This document shows, piece after piece, positions 21,502 to 29,567 of a DNA stretch of 48,671 bases (position 1 is the stretch's first letter; every line of letters begins with the position of its first letter). Under the pieces are notes generated by a model that saw only the letters and a list, made by a program, of their open reading frames with translations, was not told where the DNA came from and made no database searches. This stretch comes from Anaerolineales bacterium (GTDB taxonomy: Bacteria > Chloroflexota > Anaerolineae > Anaerolineales > Villigracilaceae): assembly GCA_020847435.1 (NCBI GenBank), contig JADLBX010000038.1, forward strand, positions 1-48,671. Direction: 5' to 3'. The translations under genes were made by a program, and so were the position numbers.

Positions 21502-22836
21502 TTATCGGATTGCATACACCGCATATCCGCGCGGCGGGGCGTAGAATTGGGCGCGACCGTCGCGATCGGTGTGTTGGTCAATGGGGCGCGCCAAGTCGCT
21601 ACGGCTCCACCAAGCCAAAGGGGAGAAAGAAGCGTTCGTCCATTGGGTGGCGACGAGACGTCCGTTCCAGTTGTCGCCGCGATTGTTGAGCACGTAGACG
21701 AGTCCGCGCTTGTCTTCGTAGCCCGTGCGTTGCATGATGTAGAGGTTGTCGTCGGCGTATAAAATTTCGGTGTCGCCGCCCGCATATTTTTCGTGAACCG
21801 TTACCAGCGCGGCGATTCCGTTGAATGTATCGGCAAGCGCTAGATTTAAATTAAAGTAATCGTGCCAGAACACGCAGGGATAACCCTCGTGCGTGAGGAT
21901 GTACGAATAGGCGAGCAATTTATCGTTGATGATGGGTCGCCCCTCGTCGCGCAAATCGTGGTTCTCGACGAACGTGACCGCGTTGCGCGGCTGTTTTTTC
22001 ACAACGGTATCCCACGCGGCGATGTTCTTCAAACTGAAGCCGTATTGATCGCACATCGCTTTGAGCATTTCACGCAACGGGAAATCGAACGCGTCCACAG
22101 GATTGGTGTTGGAGAAGTTGGCGAGGTCCACCCAGTTTTCGATGGCGCGGGCGTTATCCCAAAATTCCGCCACGCCGTACGGCACAAAAGGCTGACCGCC
22201 GCGCGTGTAGCGATATTCCTGAATCGCCGTGATGGTGTCGGCGCCGTAGCCTTTTACAAAATCGTAACGGAATCCGTCGAAGCCGATCTCTTCGATCAGC
22301 CAGCGCGCCAGCTTGAGCAGTTCGGCATACACATACGGATTGCGATGCGCGAGGTCGGGCATGTCGCCGAAGGTCATGTTGTCCCAACTCTCGTACATGC
22401 ACGGATGAAAACATTCCCAATTGCGTGGGAATTTTCCGCTCTTCGGTTTGAACAGAGTCCAACGCATTTGATTGATGAGCGGATTCAACTCTTGCGCGTC
22501 CGCCCCGCTGTTGTGGTTGATGACGACATCTGCGATCACTCCGACCATTTGGCTGTGCGCGGCTTGGATGAGGGATTCCAACTCCGCGCGTGACCCGAAC
22601 CACGTCGGCGCTCCGCCCTTTTGATCGAACTCGCCGAGGTCGTAATAATCGTACGGGTCATAGCCCATAGACGGACCCACGAGGTTGGCGGCTTTATGCA
22701 CAGGCGGAAGCCACAACGCCGTAAACCCAACCTTCGCCAACGCGGGGACTTGCTCGCGCACGTAACTCCACCATTGGAATTCTTTATTGTCCACGCGCGG
22801 ACAATCCCAGTAAAAGGCTTGCATCATCACGCCCAT
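21502..22836 (-). CDS. Cytoplasmic alpha-amylase (GH13)
   Basis: Retaining alpha-1,4-glucan hydrolase of 444 residues with a (beta/alpha)8 barrel and a C-terminal beta domain. Conserved regions: I DVVINH at 103-108, II GFDGFRYD with nucleophile D192, III GVAEFWD with acid/base E224, and IV FVENHD with H293-D294 (FVENHD instead of the usual FVDNHD). A long B domain contains NPLINQ... and MTFGDMPDLAHRNPYV, the calcium-site area of GH13_5-type bacterial amylases. There is no signal peptide, so it acts on internal glycogen or imported maltodextrins. The start MGVMMQAFYWD is typical. No glycogen genes lie nearby. Confidence 0.94.
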   Translation of the reverse strand: MGVMMQAFYWDCPRVDNKEFQWWSYVREQVPALAKVGFTALWLPPVHKAANLVGPSMGYDPYDYYDLGEFDQKGGAPTWFGSRAELESLIQAAHSQMVGVIADVVINHNSGADAQELNPLINQMRWTLFKPKSGKFPRNWECFHPCMYESWDNMTFGDMPDLAHRNPYVYAELLKLARWLIEEIGFDGFRYDFVKGYGADTITAIQEYRYTRGGQPFVPYGVAEFWDNARAIENWVDLANFSNTNPVDAFDFPLREMLKAMCDQYGFSLKNIAAWDTVVKKQPRNAVTFVENHDLRDEGRPIINDKLLAYSYILTHEGYPCVFWHDYFNLNLALADTFNGIAALVTVHEKYAGGDTEILYADDNLYIMQRTGYEDKRGLVYVLNNRGDNWNGRLVATQWTNASFSPLAWWSRSDLARPIDQHTDRDGRAQFYAPPRGYAVYAIR

Positions 22837-22860
22837 TGAAATGACTCCGTTGAAAAATAT

Positions 22861-23907
22861 TTAACCGCGCTTGTTTATATCATATCGAGCGCGTTCTTCC
22901 ATGACCTTACGCCTCTCGCGTTCGATCTCTCTCGCCAGTTCCTCTTCGGTCGGCAAAATCAGGCGATACTTTGACGCAAAGAGTTGTTCGCTGTCTTTGA
23001 GAACCGAATACTTTACGACCGTCTCGTCTTTCGACGTGCAAAAGATAATTCCCACCGTCGGGTTGTCGTCTTCGCCGCGTTTCAGGTCGTCGAACATCCG
23101 CACGTACATATCCATTTGACCGATGTCTTGGTGAGTAAGTTTTTCGTTTTTCAGGTCTATCAGCACAAAACATTTGAGCAGATAATTGTAGAAAACCAGG
23201 TCAATGTAGAAATGACTCGTCTCGGCGCTGATCCTGAACTGCCTGCCGACGAAGGAAAATCCTTTCCCCATTTCGAGCAGGAACTGTTGCAAGTTGTTAA
23301 TAATGGCGGTTTCGATCTCCCGCTCTGAAGCGTCCAGCGATTCGGGAATTTGCAGGAACTCCAACACATAAGGGTCTTTGATGAATTCGGAGAAATTCTG
23401 AGTTTCCGCCTTGCTTTTGTCGCCTGCCGTCTTTTTATTCCCTGAGCCTAACAACCGCTCGTAGTAGAGGGTGTTGATATTTCGTTCCAGTTGGCGGGTG
23501 CTCCAACCTTGGTCGGCGGCTTCATGGATGTAATATTCGCGAGCGGCTTGGTTTTCGACACGCATGATGAGGCGGTAGTGAGTCCATGATAATTCTCTAC
23601 GCAGTGCGTAGAGTTTTTCATCTGGAAAGGTTAGGAAAAACTGCCTGAAATTCCAAAGATTGGCGACCGCGAACCCCTTTCCAAACTCGGATGTCAGCTG
23701 TTTGGATAGTTCCTTGATAAGAGCCGCGCCGTAATCCGCCCGTTCTTTGCCGCTTTGCTCCTCCTCCACGATGCGGCGACCGATCTGCCAGTAGGCTTCG
23801 ACCATCGCAACATTGACGGCGGCATACGCTTTCTGGCGGGCTTGCGCCAAAATCCCGCGTACCTCTTCGAAGAAGTTTGGGTTGGGAGCAATCTTTGTCG
23901 AATTCAT
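22861..23907 (-). CDS. DUF1016 (YhcG) family PD-(D/E)XK nuclease
   Basis: The 348 residues contain YhcG_N (about 10-160: AYWQIGRRIVEEEQ.G..RADYG..LI..LS..L...FGKGF...NL..FRQF) and YhcG_C, a PD-(D/E)XK nuclease domain with D236 (FYIDLVFYN), D251 and K253 (LIDLK) and a later Q (HQDIGQMDMYV). These proteins recur beside restriction-modification genes and in defence islands; the biochemical target is not established. The start is ATG 23907, because the family begins MNSTKI..N.NFF and residues added from 23973 look non-family. It lies 68 nt downstream of a DNA methyltransferase on the same strand. Confidence 0.9.
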   Translation of the reverse strand: MNSTKIAPNPNFFEEVRGILAQARQKAYAAVNVAMVEAYWQIGRRIVEEEQSGKERADYGAALIKELSKQLTSEFGKGFAVANLWNFRQFFLTFPDEKLYALRRELSWTHYRLIMRVENQAAREYYIHEAADQGWSTRQLERNINTLYYERLLGSGNKKTAGDKSKAETQNFSEFIKDPYVLEFLQIPESLDASEREIETAIINNLQQFLLEMGKGFSFVGRQFRISAETSHFYIDLVFYNYLLKCFVLIDLKNEKLTHQDIGQMDMYVRMFDDLKRGEDDNPTVGIIFCTSKDETVVKYSVLKDSEQLFASKYRLILPTEEELAREIERERRKVMEERARYDINKRG

Positions 23908-23975
23908 TGCTGATACCTGTGGAAGGTCGGAAGCATAACGCCGATGGATGCAACTTGGCGTTCTCGTTTGCAAAA

Positions 23976-24782
23976 TTAAATTTTCTTCTTTTTTGGTTTC
24001 ACAACCTCAGTCTCCGTCTTTGTCGCCGCTTCAACCCGCTTCCTCGACAACTCGCAATACTTCGCGTCCACTTCGATGCCGAGGGCTTTGCGTCCATGCG
24101 TCACCGCCGCGACAAGGGTCGAGCCGCTTCCGCTAAACGGGTCTAACACCGTGTCGCCGACGAAACTGAACAACTTGATACAGCGCCGCGGCAACTCGAT
24201 GGGGAACGGCGCGGGATGCCCGATCTTCTTCTTGCTCTCGCCGTTGAACGCCCACACGCCGTTGGTCCACGCCATGAACTCGTCGCGCGTCACGTCTGAG
24301 ACTTTGCTTCCGCTGGTCTTCTTCCATTTATTTTTGTACAGCACGAGGATCAATTCAACGGGGGCGATGACGAACGGCGCGCTGGCGCTCATCCATGAAC
24401 CCCACGCGGTACGGCGTGAGATGTTCCCCTCGTTCCAGATGATCGTCGAGTGATAGCCGAAGCCGATTTGTTTTGCGATCGTGGTCAAGTCCGCGCCGAC
24501 GCTTTGTTGCCCGCCCTTGTTTTTATCCAACGGAACGTTCAGGCAAAACCGTCCATCCTCTTTGAGCCATTGATAACAACGCGTCATCCATTTTTGGCTG
24601 AACTCGAGATATTCCGCGTAGGAAATGTCGTCTTTGTGCGAGTTGTAGGCGATGTCCACGTTGTACGGCGGCGAGGTGACGATCAGGTCAATGCTGGAAT
24701 CCGCCACGCGATCCGTTGTGATCACGTCATCGTGGATGATGCTTGCATGTTCGGTTTCAAAAAAGATTTGGGAGTCGGGCAT
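23976..24782 (-). CDS. Site-specific DNA methyltransferase (N6-adenine or N4-cytosine, beta-class order)
   Basis: The 268 residues hold the amino-methyltransferase catalytic motif IV first (TSPPYN, SPPY at 37-40) and the AdoMet motif I last (DPFSGSGST, 214-222), the order of the beta class. A HPAPFP motif near 189-194 and CIKLFSFVGD precede motif I, as in CcrM/HinfI-like enzymes. SPPY rather than DPPY is often seen in N4-cytosine enzymes, so the modified base is open. The Lys-rich end (VVKPKKKKI) is unusual. No cognate restriction gene of known type is adjacent; the YhcG-type nuclease follows on the same strand and may be its partner. Confidence 0.88.
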   Translation of the reverse strand: MPDSQIFFETEHASIIHDDVITTDRVADSSIDLIVTSPPYNVDIAYNSHKDDISYAEYLEFSQKWMTRCYQWLKEDGRFCLNVPLDKNKGGQQSVGADLTTIAKQIGFGYHSTIIWNEGNISRRTAWGSWMSASAPFVIAPVELILVLYKNKWKKTSGSKVSDVTRDEFMAWTNGVWAFNGESKKKIGHPAPFPIELPRRCIKLFSFVGDTVLDPFSGSGSTLVAAVTHGRKALGIEVDAKYCELSRKRVEAATKTETEVVKPKKKKI

Positions 24783-24864
24783 GTCGATTCGGTTTTCGGA
24801 TTATAGCACGCCTCTTTTCGACCCCCTCTGTCCTTTGGACATCTCCTCTGAATTCAACAATAAA

Positions 24865-24899
24865 TTTGGGTTTTCCCGTAATTAACGGGAAAACCCAAA
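24865..24899. repeat. Perfect palindrome, TTTTCCCGT class
   Basis: Arms of 15 nt (24865-24879 and 24885-24899) are fully complementary around AATTA. Degenerate relatives lie at 11599-11625 and 11744-11772. It occupies the spacer upstream of the methyltransferase gene. Confidence 0.85.
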
Positions 24900-24904
24900 C
24901 CTCA

Positions 24905-24961
24905 GCCGCGAATTTCGCCAATTCACGCGAATTTTCTTCTCCAATTCGTGAAATTCGCGGC
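24905..24961. repeat. Inverted repeat, CGCGAATTTC class
   Basis: GCCGCGAATTTC at 24905-24916 pairs perfectly with 24950-24961; the loop holds further CGCGAATT/AATTCGTG repeats. A similar CCGCAGATT..GATTTC / GAAATC..GCGG design is at 28264-28325. Confidence 0.75.
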
Positions 24962-25017
24962 GAGGTCTTTTGTCTTTGGCATTCGTTCCCGCCAAAAACG
25001 GGAGACCCTAAATTTTT

Positions 25018-25404
25018 TTATGCGGGCTTGTTGTTTATCGTCGAATCTGAGGGAGTTGAACTTATATCCAACCTGACTACCAGCGCGGTGCGCGCCCATT
25101 CGCTCAGCGAGCCGTCCGATTCGCGCTCGTTGTATTTGTCGGCGAGCAAGGTCCGGGCGGAGGCTTCCTCTTCCGCTGGTTGAACCAGCCGTCCCGTCGC
25201 GTTGAACGTGCGTTTCCCGATCCGCACGGTGGCGTTGGGATTCTTCGCCAGGTTCTTCACCCAATCCGATTTGTTTCCGCCGCCGGAGAGGAGATAGAGA
25301 GCGCCGCCTCGCATCCCGAACCAGATTTCGATCTCGTGCGGTTTGCCGGTGACGCGACCGGTTGTGGTGAGATAGCAATATTCCTTGTGCGCGAGGTCAT
25401 TCAT
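25018..25404 (-). CDS. Deazaflavin (F420)-dependent nitroreductase-like protein (DUF385/Ddn family)
   Basis: A 128-residue split-barrel protein. YCYLTTTGRVTGKPHEIEIWF at 9-29 and LYLLSGGGNKSDWVKNLAKNPNATVRIG at 36-63 are the family signature for F420 or FMN phosphate binding (TTGR.TG..R...L.., GG....W..N). Members reduce nitroaromatics, quinones or aflatoxins with reduced F420; F420 use in this organism is inferred only. C-terminal residues after VVRLDI look disordered. The gene's start overlaps the end of the papain-like gene by 8 nt, indicating one message. Confidence 0.85.
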   Translation of the reverse strand: MNDLAHKEYCYLTTTGRVTGKPHEIEIWFGMRGGALYLLSGGGNKSDWVKNLAKNPNATVRIGKRTFNATGRLVQPAEEEASARTLLADKYNERESDGSLSEWARTALVVRLDISSTPSDSTINNKPA

Positions 25405-25969
25405 CCGCTTCTTCCTCGTCGCTCTCGTTGGAGAGGAAATAGGTTTGCGCCGGCAGGAGCAGGTGTTTGCGCGTCCACGTGGCGTAGACGGTGGTGCAGC
25501 GGGAACGCGGCAGGCGTTTGATCTTGGATGAATCGTATAAAAGGATGGAGCGGTTGGTGATGGCTTCGATCACAGTCCAATGGTCGTGGTAGCCTTGCAG
25601 ACCGAGGATGATGGCGCGGCCGGGCGTGCCGTCCAGAAAATCTTGCATGGATTTCCAAAAGGTGGTCAGGTCGGGGTTGGGCACGCCGCGCCACGGGATT
25701 TCGACGCTGGAGATGCGTTGTTTGCCGACGACTTTGTCGAGGATGAGGAGCATTTGGGTGTGGATCACGCCTTCGATGAGCAGTTTGCTCAGCAGTCGGC
25801 GCTTCGAAAGGAAGTAGATCAGTTCGTCGAATAGTTGTTGGGTTTTGTCATCGTCGGAGCGGTTGATGATGCGTTCGGCGTTGACGATGCTGTACAGCCC
25901 GCAAAGCGAGTCGAGACCGCCTTGTTGGAATGGGAGCAGACCGGAGGATAGGCGGGAGGCGGGGGACAT
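25397..25969 (-). CDS. Papain-like cysteine-peptidase-fold protein (unnamed family)
   Basis: I do not recognise a named family. The 190 residues have a papain/C39-like order of key groups: Q17 and C23 in FQQGGLDSLCGLYSIVNA (an oxyanion Gln six residues before a Cys that starts a helix), H130 in GYHDHWTVIEA, and D146 in ILLYDSS. H-W-.-V..........YDS is also usual for C39/NlpC-type peptidases. There is no signal peptide, so it acts in the cytoplasm. The C-terminus is acidic (NESDEEEADE). It could be a peptidase, transglutaminase or an inactive relative. Co-transcribed with the Ddn-like gene. Confidence 0.55.
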   Translation of the reverse strand: MSPASRLSSGLLPFQQGGLDSLCGLYSIVNAERIINRSDDDKTQQLFDELIYFLSKRRLLSKLLIEGVIHTQMLLILDKVVGKQRISSVEIPWRGVPNPDLTTFWKSMQDFLDGTPGRAIILGLQGYHDHWTVIEAITNRSILLYDSSKIKRLPRSRCTTVYATWTRKHLLLPAQTYFLSNESDEEEADE

Positions 25970-26043
25970 TGCCCCATTGTAACCCAGTCGAAAATCCCGA
26001 AAACGAACGCCCGTTTGTCATCTGCGAAAGGTTCTTTTGTCAA

Positions 26044-26071
26044 TTGCCGAATGGCGAATCAGCGCTAAGAT
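26044..26071 (+). promoter_or_regulatory. Possible promoter of the aminotransferase gene
   Basis: TTGCCG at 26044-26049 and TAAGAT at 26066-26071, 16 nt apart. Start near 26078 gives a leader of about 125 nt. Confidence 0.35.
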
Positions 26072-26136
26072 AGGGTTGAAATGAGTCGAAGCCGGATACT
26101 CCTCGAACGGGTCATCCGTATACGCCACGCCGAACA

Positions 26137-26175
26137 GCCTGACGGGTATTTCACGATACCTGCCGGGCTTTTTTA
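26137..26175 (+). terminator. Intrinsic terminator in the aminotransferase leader (attenuator candidate)
   Basis: GCCTGACGGGTAT at 26137-26149 pairs with ATACCTGCCGGGC at 26156-26168 (one A-C mismatch, 6-nt loop) and is followed by TTTTTTA. It lies 35 nt before the start codon and downstream of the likely promoter, where no gene precedes it on this strand, so it must act on the aminotransferase message itself. Confidence 0.75.
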
Positions 26176-26203
26176 TTCTCTTAACGCCTAAGAAGGAGGC
26201 ATA

Positions 26204-27430
26204 ATGCAAACACCCTGGTCCTACCGTTACGCACACCGCATCCAGCGGATGGGAAGTTCGGTCATCCGCGAACTGTTGAAGTTGACCGAACAGCCGGATA
26301 TTATTTCCTTTGCCGGGGGGTTGCCCGCGCCGGAGGTTTTTCCGTTGGAGAAGTTCCGCGAGGCGTGCGCTTACGTTCTCGAACATTTCGGTCCGCAATC
26401 GTTGCAGTACAGCACGACGGAGGGACACCGCCCTCTGCGCGAGATGATCGCGCGGCATACGTCCCGCTTCAGCGCGGAGGTGGGCGCGGATAACGTCCTC
26501 ATCACTTCCGGTTCGCAACAGGCGCTCGATTTCGTCGGGCGTTTGTTCGTCAACCGCGGCGATTACATTGTGAGCGAGTCGCCGACGTATCTCGGCGCGT
26601 TGCAGGCGTGGAACGCCTATGGCGCGCAGTATATTCCGGTGCGCGCGGACGAGCATGGGATGATCGTGGACGAGTTGGAGGCGGCGCTGCGCATCGGACC
26701 CAAATTTATCTACGTTCTTCCGAATTTTCAAAACCCGAGCGGGTCTACCATGAGCCTCGAGCGGCGGAAAAAACTGGTCACGATCGCGGATAAATACGGC
26801 GTGCCGATCATCGAGGACGACCCGTACGGTCAGTTGCGTTACGAGGGCGAGCACATCCCCTCCATTGTGTCGTTGGACAGCGAGTATCGCGGTCCCAATG
26901 GAGGGCATTACAGCGGCAACGTCATTTACTTGAGCACGTTCTCGAAACTGCTGGCACCGGGTCTGCGGCTGGGATGGGTGATCGCGCCGCCGGAGGTGAT
27001 TCAGCAATTGGTGTTGGCGAAACAAGCCGCGGATTTGCACACCTCGTCGTTCAATCAGTATGTGGCGTACGAGGTGGCAAAGGGCGGGTTCCTCGACGAA
27101 CACGTCAAATTGATCCGCGCGACCTATAAAGAGCGCCGCGATGTGATGATCGAAATGATGGAAGAGTTGTTCCCCGCCGGCGTGACGTGGAGGAAACCGC
27201 AAGGCGGCATGTTCTTGTGGAGCATTTTGCCCGAGGGGATGGATGCGGCGGAAGTTCTCAAACGCGCCATCGAGAAGAAAGTGGCATTCGTGCCGGGCGC
27301 CGCCTTCCACCCGACGGGCGGAGGCAGGAACACCATGCGCCTCAACTTTTCATATTCTGCGCCGGAGACGATCCGCGCGGGGGTCGCGCGGCTGGGAGTT
27401 ACGTTGAAAGAGTTGATCGCGGATTCATAG
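26204..27430 (+). CDS. PLP-dependent aminotransferase (2-aminoadipate/MocR-type class I)
   Basis: Fold-type I aminotransferase of 408 residues, close in pattern to LysN 2-aminoadipate aminotransferases and to the catalytic half of MocR regulators, but without an N-terminal helix-turn-helix. Visible: ISFAGGLPAPEVFP at 34-47, LQYSTTEGHRPLREMIA, ITSGSQQALDFVGR, PNFQNPSGSTMS, EDDPYGQLRY, Schiff-base K248 in STFSKLLAPGLRLGW and R..NFSY at the end. Likely substrates are 2-aminoadipate, aromatic or branched-chain amino acids with 2-oxoglutarate. AGGAGG stands before the ATG. A terminator in its leader suggests attenuation. Confidence 0.92.
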   Translation: MQTPWSYRYAHRIQRMGSSVIRELLKLTEQPDIISFAGGLPAPEVFPLEKFREACAYVLEHFGPQSLQYSTTEGHRPLREMIARHTSRFSAEVGADNVLITSGSQQALDFVGRLFVNRGDYIVSESPTYLGALQAWNAYGAQYIPVRADEHGMIVDELEAALRIGPKFIYVLPNFQNPSGSTMSLERRKKLVTIADKYGVPIIEDDPYGQLRYEGEHIPSIVSLDSEYRGPNGGHYSGNVIYLSTFSKLLAPGLRLGWVIAPPEVIQQLVLAKQAADLHTSSFNQYVAYEVAKGGFLDEHVKLIRATYKERRDVMIEMMEELFPAGVTWRKPQGGMFLWSILPEGMDAAEVLKRAIEKKVAFVPGAAFHPTGGGRNTMRLNFSYSAPETIRAGVARLGVTLKELIADS

Positions 27431-27456
27431 CCCACCTTCCACAGCGCCTGCGGTTT

Positions 27457-27517
27457 GCCACAGAGTTCACAGAGAGATCATGAGAGATAACTCAAAGAAC
27501 TCTGCGCGCTCTGTGGC
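27457..27517. repeat. Inverted repeat, CACAGAG class
   Basis: GCCACAGAG at 27457-27465 pairs with 27509-27517, and AGAGTTC at 27462-27468 with 27497-27503. It fills the gap between convergent aminotransferase and HAD genes and may serve both as terminator. Confidence 0.7.
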
Positions 27518-27535
27518 GGACTGTATACCACCGGT

Positions 27536-28252
27536 TTATAAATCTGCAATTGCCGGTATCAATTCCTCGAACGATTTGATGACCGCGCAATCCGCTTCGG
27601 GGAAGTAGGCGCCGGGGTCGTAAAGCACGGGGCGAAGTCCCGCGCGGCGCGAGCCGACCACGTCCGCGAAATAGTTATCTCCCACATACACGACTTGCTC
27701 GGGCTGTAAACTCACGCGTTTGAGCGCGTGGACGAAAATTTCAGGCTCGGGTTTATACGAGTCCACTTCGCCGCCGGCGAGCGAGAAAGCGAAGAGGTCC
27801 GCGATGCCGTGCGATTCGAGTTCCTCCGCGAACGGTCGGTCGCGGTTGGAGACGACCGCCATGAGGTAGCCGCGTTCTTTCAATTCGCGCAGGACTTTCT
27901 GCGCGTCGTCTGGGACAACGCTTTGCGGCGCGTAAAACTCGCGCATGTATGCGGACACTTTCGGCGCTAGCGCTTTCGATTGGCGAGGCGAAACGCCTAA
28001 CGCGGCGAGTCGGCGCTGGCTGTAGTTGACCCAGAACTTTTCGTTTTCATATTTTTGCAGGTCGGCGACCAGGTCGGGAGAGTTTGCCCAGTATAGAAAT
28101 TCCCAGCGCATGCCGTGCGAATAATCGTCGTCGGTTATCTGGATTCCCAGCGAGCGGACGTGGTCCGAAAATATTTCGCCTCCGCCGGGGACGTTGTGGC
28201 GCAGGGTTCCGTCGAGGTCGAAGAAGATGGCTTTGATTCCGTTTGAAGGCAT
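27536..28252 (-). CDS. HAD family hydrolase
   Basis: The 238-residue protein is a C1-cap haloacid dehalogenase-type phosphatase: motif I FFDLDGTL (D at about 11 and 13), motif II VVSNRD (about 134-139), motif III Lys in YKPEPEIF, and motif IV VYVGDNYFADV. The helical cap at about 22-105 contains aromatic residues (WEFLYWAN). Substrates of such enzymes are sugar or nucleotide monophosphates; nothing here narrows it. It ends a few bases from a repeat and reads in the same direction as moaA's neighbour but separated from it by a hairpin. Confidence 0.9.
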   Translation of the reverse strand: MPSNGIKAIFFDLDGTLRHNVPGGGEIFSDHVRSLGIQITDDDYSHGMRWEFLYWANSPDLVADLQKYENEKFWVNYSQRRLAALGVSPRQSKALAPKVSAYMREFYAPQSVVPDDAQKVLRELKERGYLMAVVSNRDRPFAEELESHGIADLFAFSLAGGEVDSYKPEPEIFVHALKRVSLQPEQVVYVGDNYFADVVGSRRAGLRPVLYDPGAYFPEADCAVIKSFEELIPAIADL

Positions 28253-28263
28253 GAAGACTCCAG

Positions 28264-28325
28264 CATCCGCAGATTACCCAGATTTCACAGATTTTTTTCT
28301 GCGTAATCCGCGAAATCAGCGGATG
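28264..28325. repeat. Inverted repeat between moaA and the HAD gene
   Basis: CATCCGC at 28264-28270 pairs with 28319-28325, GATTAC at 28272-28277 with 28303-28308, and GATTTC at 28281-28286 with 28312-28317, giving a long interrupted hairpin with a T-rich loop. Confidence 0.7.
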
Positions 28326-28330
28326 TTTTT

Positions 28331-29335
28331 TTACCCGCCGATGTGCGACATTTCCACTTTGGGCAGGTCAATCGTATTTTCCGAGCGCAGTTCCGAGTAG
28401 CGGTCCGTGCGTTTGCCCCACACGCGCGCGATGAGTTGCGAGAGTTCGTCGTCCGACGCGCCGGAGCGGATTAAACTTTTCAAGTCGTGTCCCTGGACGG
28501 CGAACAGGCAGGTGTATAACTTGCCCTCGGCGGAAATCCGCGCCCGCGTGCACGCGCGGCAAAACGCCTGCGTCACCGATGAAATGACTCCGATCTCGCC
28601 GCCGCCATCTTGGTAGCGCCAGCGTTCGGCAACTTCGCCGCGATAGTTTGGGTCAATGGGTTCGAGCGGCATTTCGGCAGAAATCATTTTTACGATCTCA
28701 GCCGACGAAACGACGTCGTCCATGCGCCAGCCGTTGGTGTGACCGACGTCCATGTATTCGATGAAGCGCAGGATATAGCCCTTCTTGCGGAAGTAACGCG
28801 CCATCGGCAAAACGCTGGACTCATTCATCCCGCGTTTGACCACCATATTGACTTTAATCGGTTCCAACCCGACTTGGGCGGCTGTGTCCATCCCTTCGAG
28901 TACCTTCGCCACCGGAAAGTCCACGTCGTTCATCGCTTTGAAGATTTCATCGTCGAGCGAATCCAAACTGACGGTGACGCGATTCAGCCCCGCGTCTTTC
29001 AACGCTTGAGCCTGTTTCGCCAGCAACGCGCCGTTGGTGGTCAGCGTGAGTTCGAGACCGGGAATCTCGGCGAGCATTTTCACGAGCCGGTGCAGGTCCT
29101 TGCGGACGAGCGGTTCGCCGCCGGTGAGGCGCACCTTGCGTACGCCGTGCGCGGTAAAAATGCGCGCCAGCCGCGCGATCTCCTCGAAGGCGAGGATCTG
29201 GTCGCGGCGCAGGTAGGGGTAATCCGCGCCGAAGATTTCCTTCGGCATACAGTAGACACAGCGGAAGTTACAGCGGTCGGTGACGGAGATGCGCAGGTCG
29301 TGGAGGGGGCGGTTTAATCTGTCGGTGAGGGTCAT
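28331..29335 (-). CDS. moaA: GTP 3',8-cyclase (molybdenum cofactor biosynthesis)
   Basis: Radical SAM enzyme making (8S)-3',8-cyclo-GTP, the first step to molybdopterin. All features are present in 334 residues: radical-SAM cluster C22-x3-C26-x2-C29 (RCNFRCVYC), TGGEPL at 71-76, the second cluster C259-x2-C262-x13-C276 that binds GTP, and the C-terminal GG (SHIGG) needed for activity. No other moa/moe gene is in the window. Transcription probably starts from a TATAAT on the minus strand (29476-29471), leaving a leader of about 130 nt with strong secondary structure. Confidence 0.96.
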   Translation of the reverse strand: MTLTDRLNRPLHDLRISVTDRCNFRCVYCMPKEIFGADYPYLRRDQILAFEEIARLARIFTAHGVRKVRLTGGEPLVRKDLHRLVKMLAEIPGLELTLTTNGALLAKQAQALKDAGLNRVTVSLDSLDDEIFKAMNDVDFPVAKVLEGMDTAAQVGLEPIKVNMVVKRGMNESSVLPMARYFRKKGYILRFIEYMDVGHTNGWRMDDVVSSAEIVKMISAEMPLEPIDPNYRGEVAERWRYQDGGGEIGVISSVTQAFCRACTRARISAEGKLYTCLFAVQGHDLKSLIRSGASDDELSQLIARVWGKRTDRYSELRSENTIDLPKVEMSHIGG

Positions 29336-29358
29336 GTCGAATGGCTTGGGTCAGGCTT

Positions 29359-29476
29359 ACCCTGAGAATGAGGCGTCTATCCGGTTGGGCGGGAGGCTCG
29401 CCGCCTGTTGCCCGTCTCCCGCTTTGGCGCAGGGTAATTACGTCAAGAATAGAGGGAGGCGAGGGCGTTCATTATA
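29359..29476 (-). promoter_or_regulatory. moaA promoter and structured 5' leader (riboswitch candidate)
   Basis: Minus-strand TATAAT at 29476-29471. The leader can fold with ACCCTG (29435-29430) pairing CAGGGT (29364-29359) and, inside, GCGGGAG (29422-29416) pairing CTCCCGC (29395-29389). The position is where Moco riboswitches occur, but I cannot match the Moco consensus with confidence. Confidence 0.4.
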
Positions 29477-29496
29477 TCAACTCGCCGGGCAGTGAT

Positions 29497-29525
29497 TTGA
29501 CTTGTCTCCTTTGCCATGCTATCAT
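29497..29525 (+). promoter_or_regulatory. Sigma-70-type promoter of the PIN-TRAM gene
   Basis: TTGACT at 29497-29502 and TATCAT at 29520-29525 with exactly 17 nt between. AGAGGAG at 29555-29561 serves the ATG at 29568. Confidence 0.75.
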
Positions 29526-29567
29526 ACGGTCGTTATTTTTTATTTGGCACATTAAGAGGAGTTATTT

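Noticed and set aside
26078..26203. T-box leader
   Set aside because: The conserved T-box sequence and specifier stem could not be found; only the terminator is clear.
29336..29480. Firm call of a Moco riboswitch
   Set aside because: Position fits, but I could not match the consensus by eye, so it is listed only as a structured leader.
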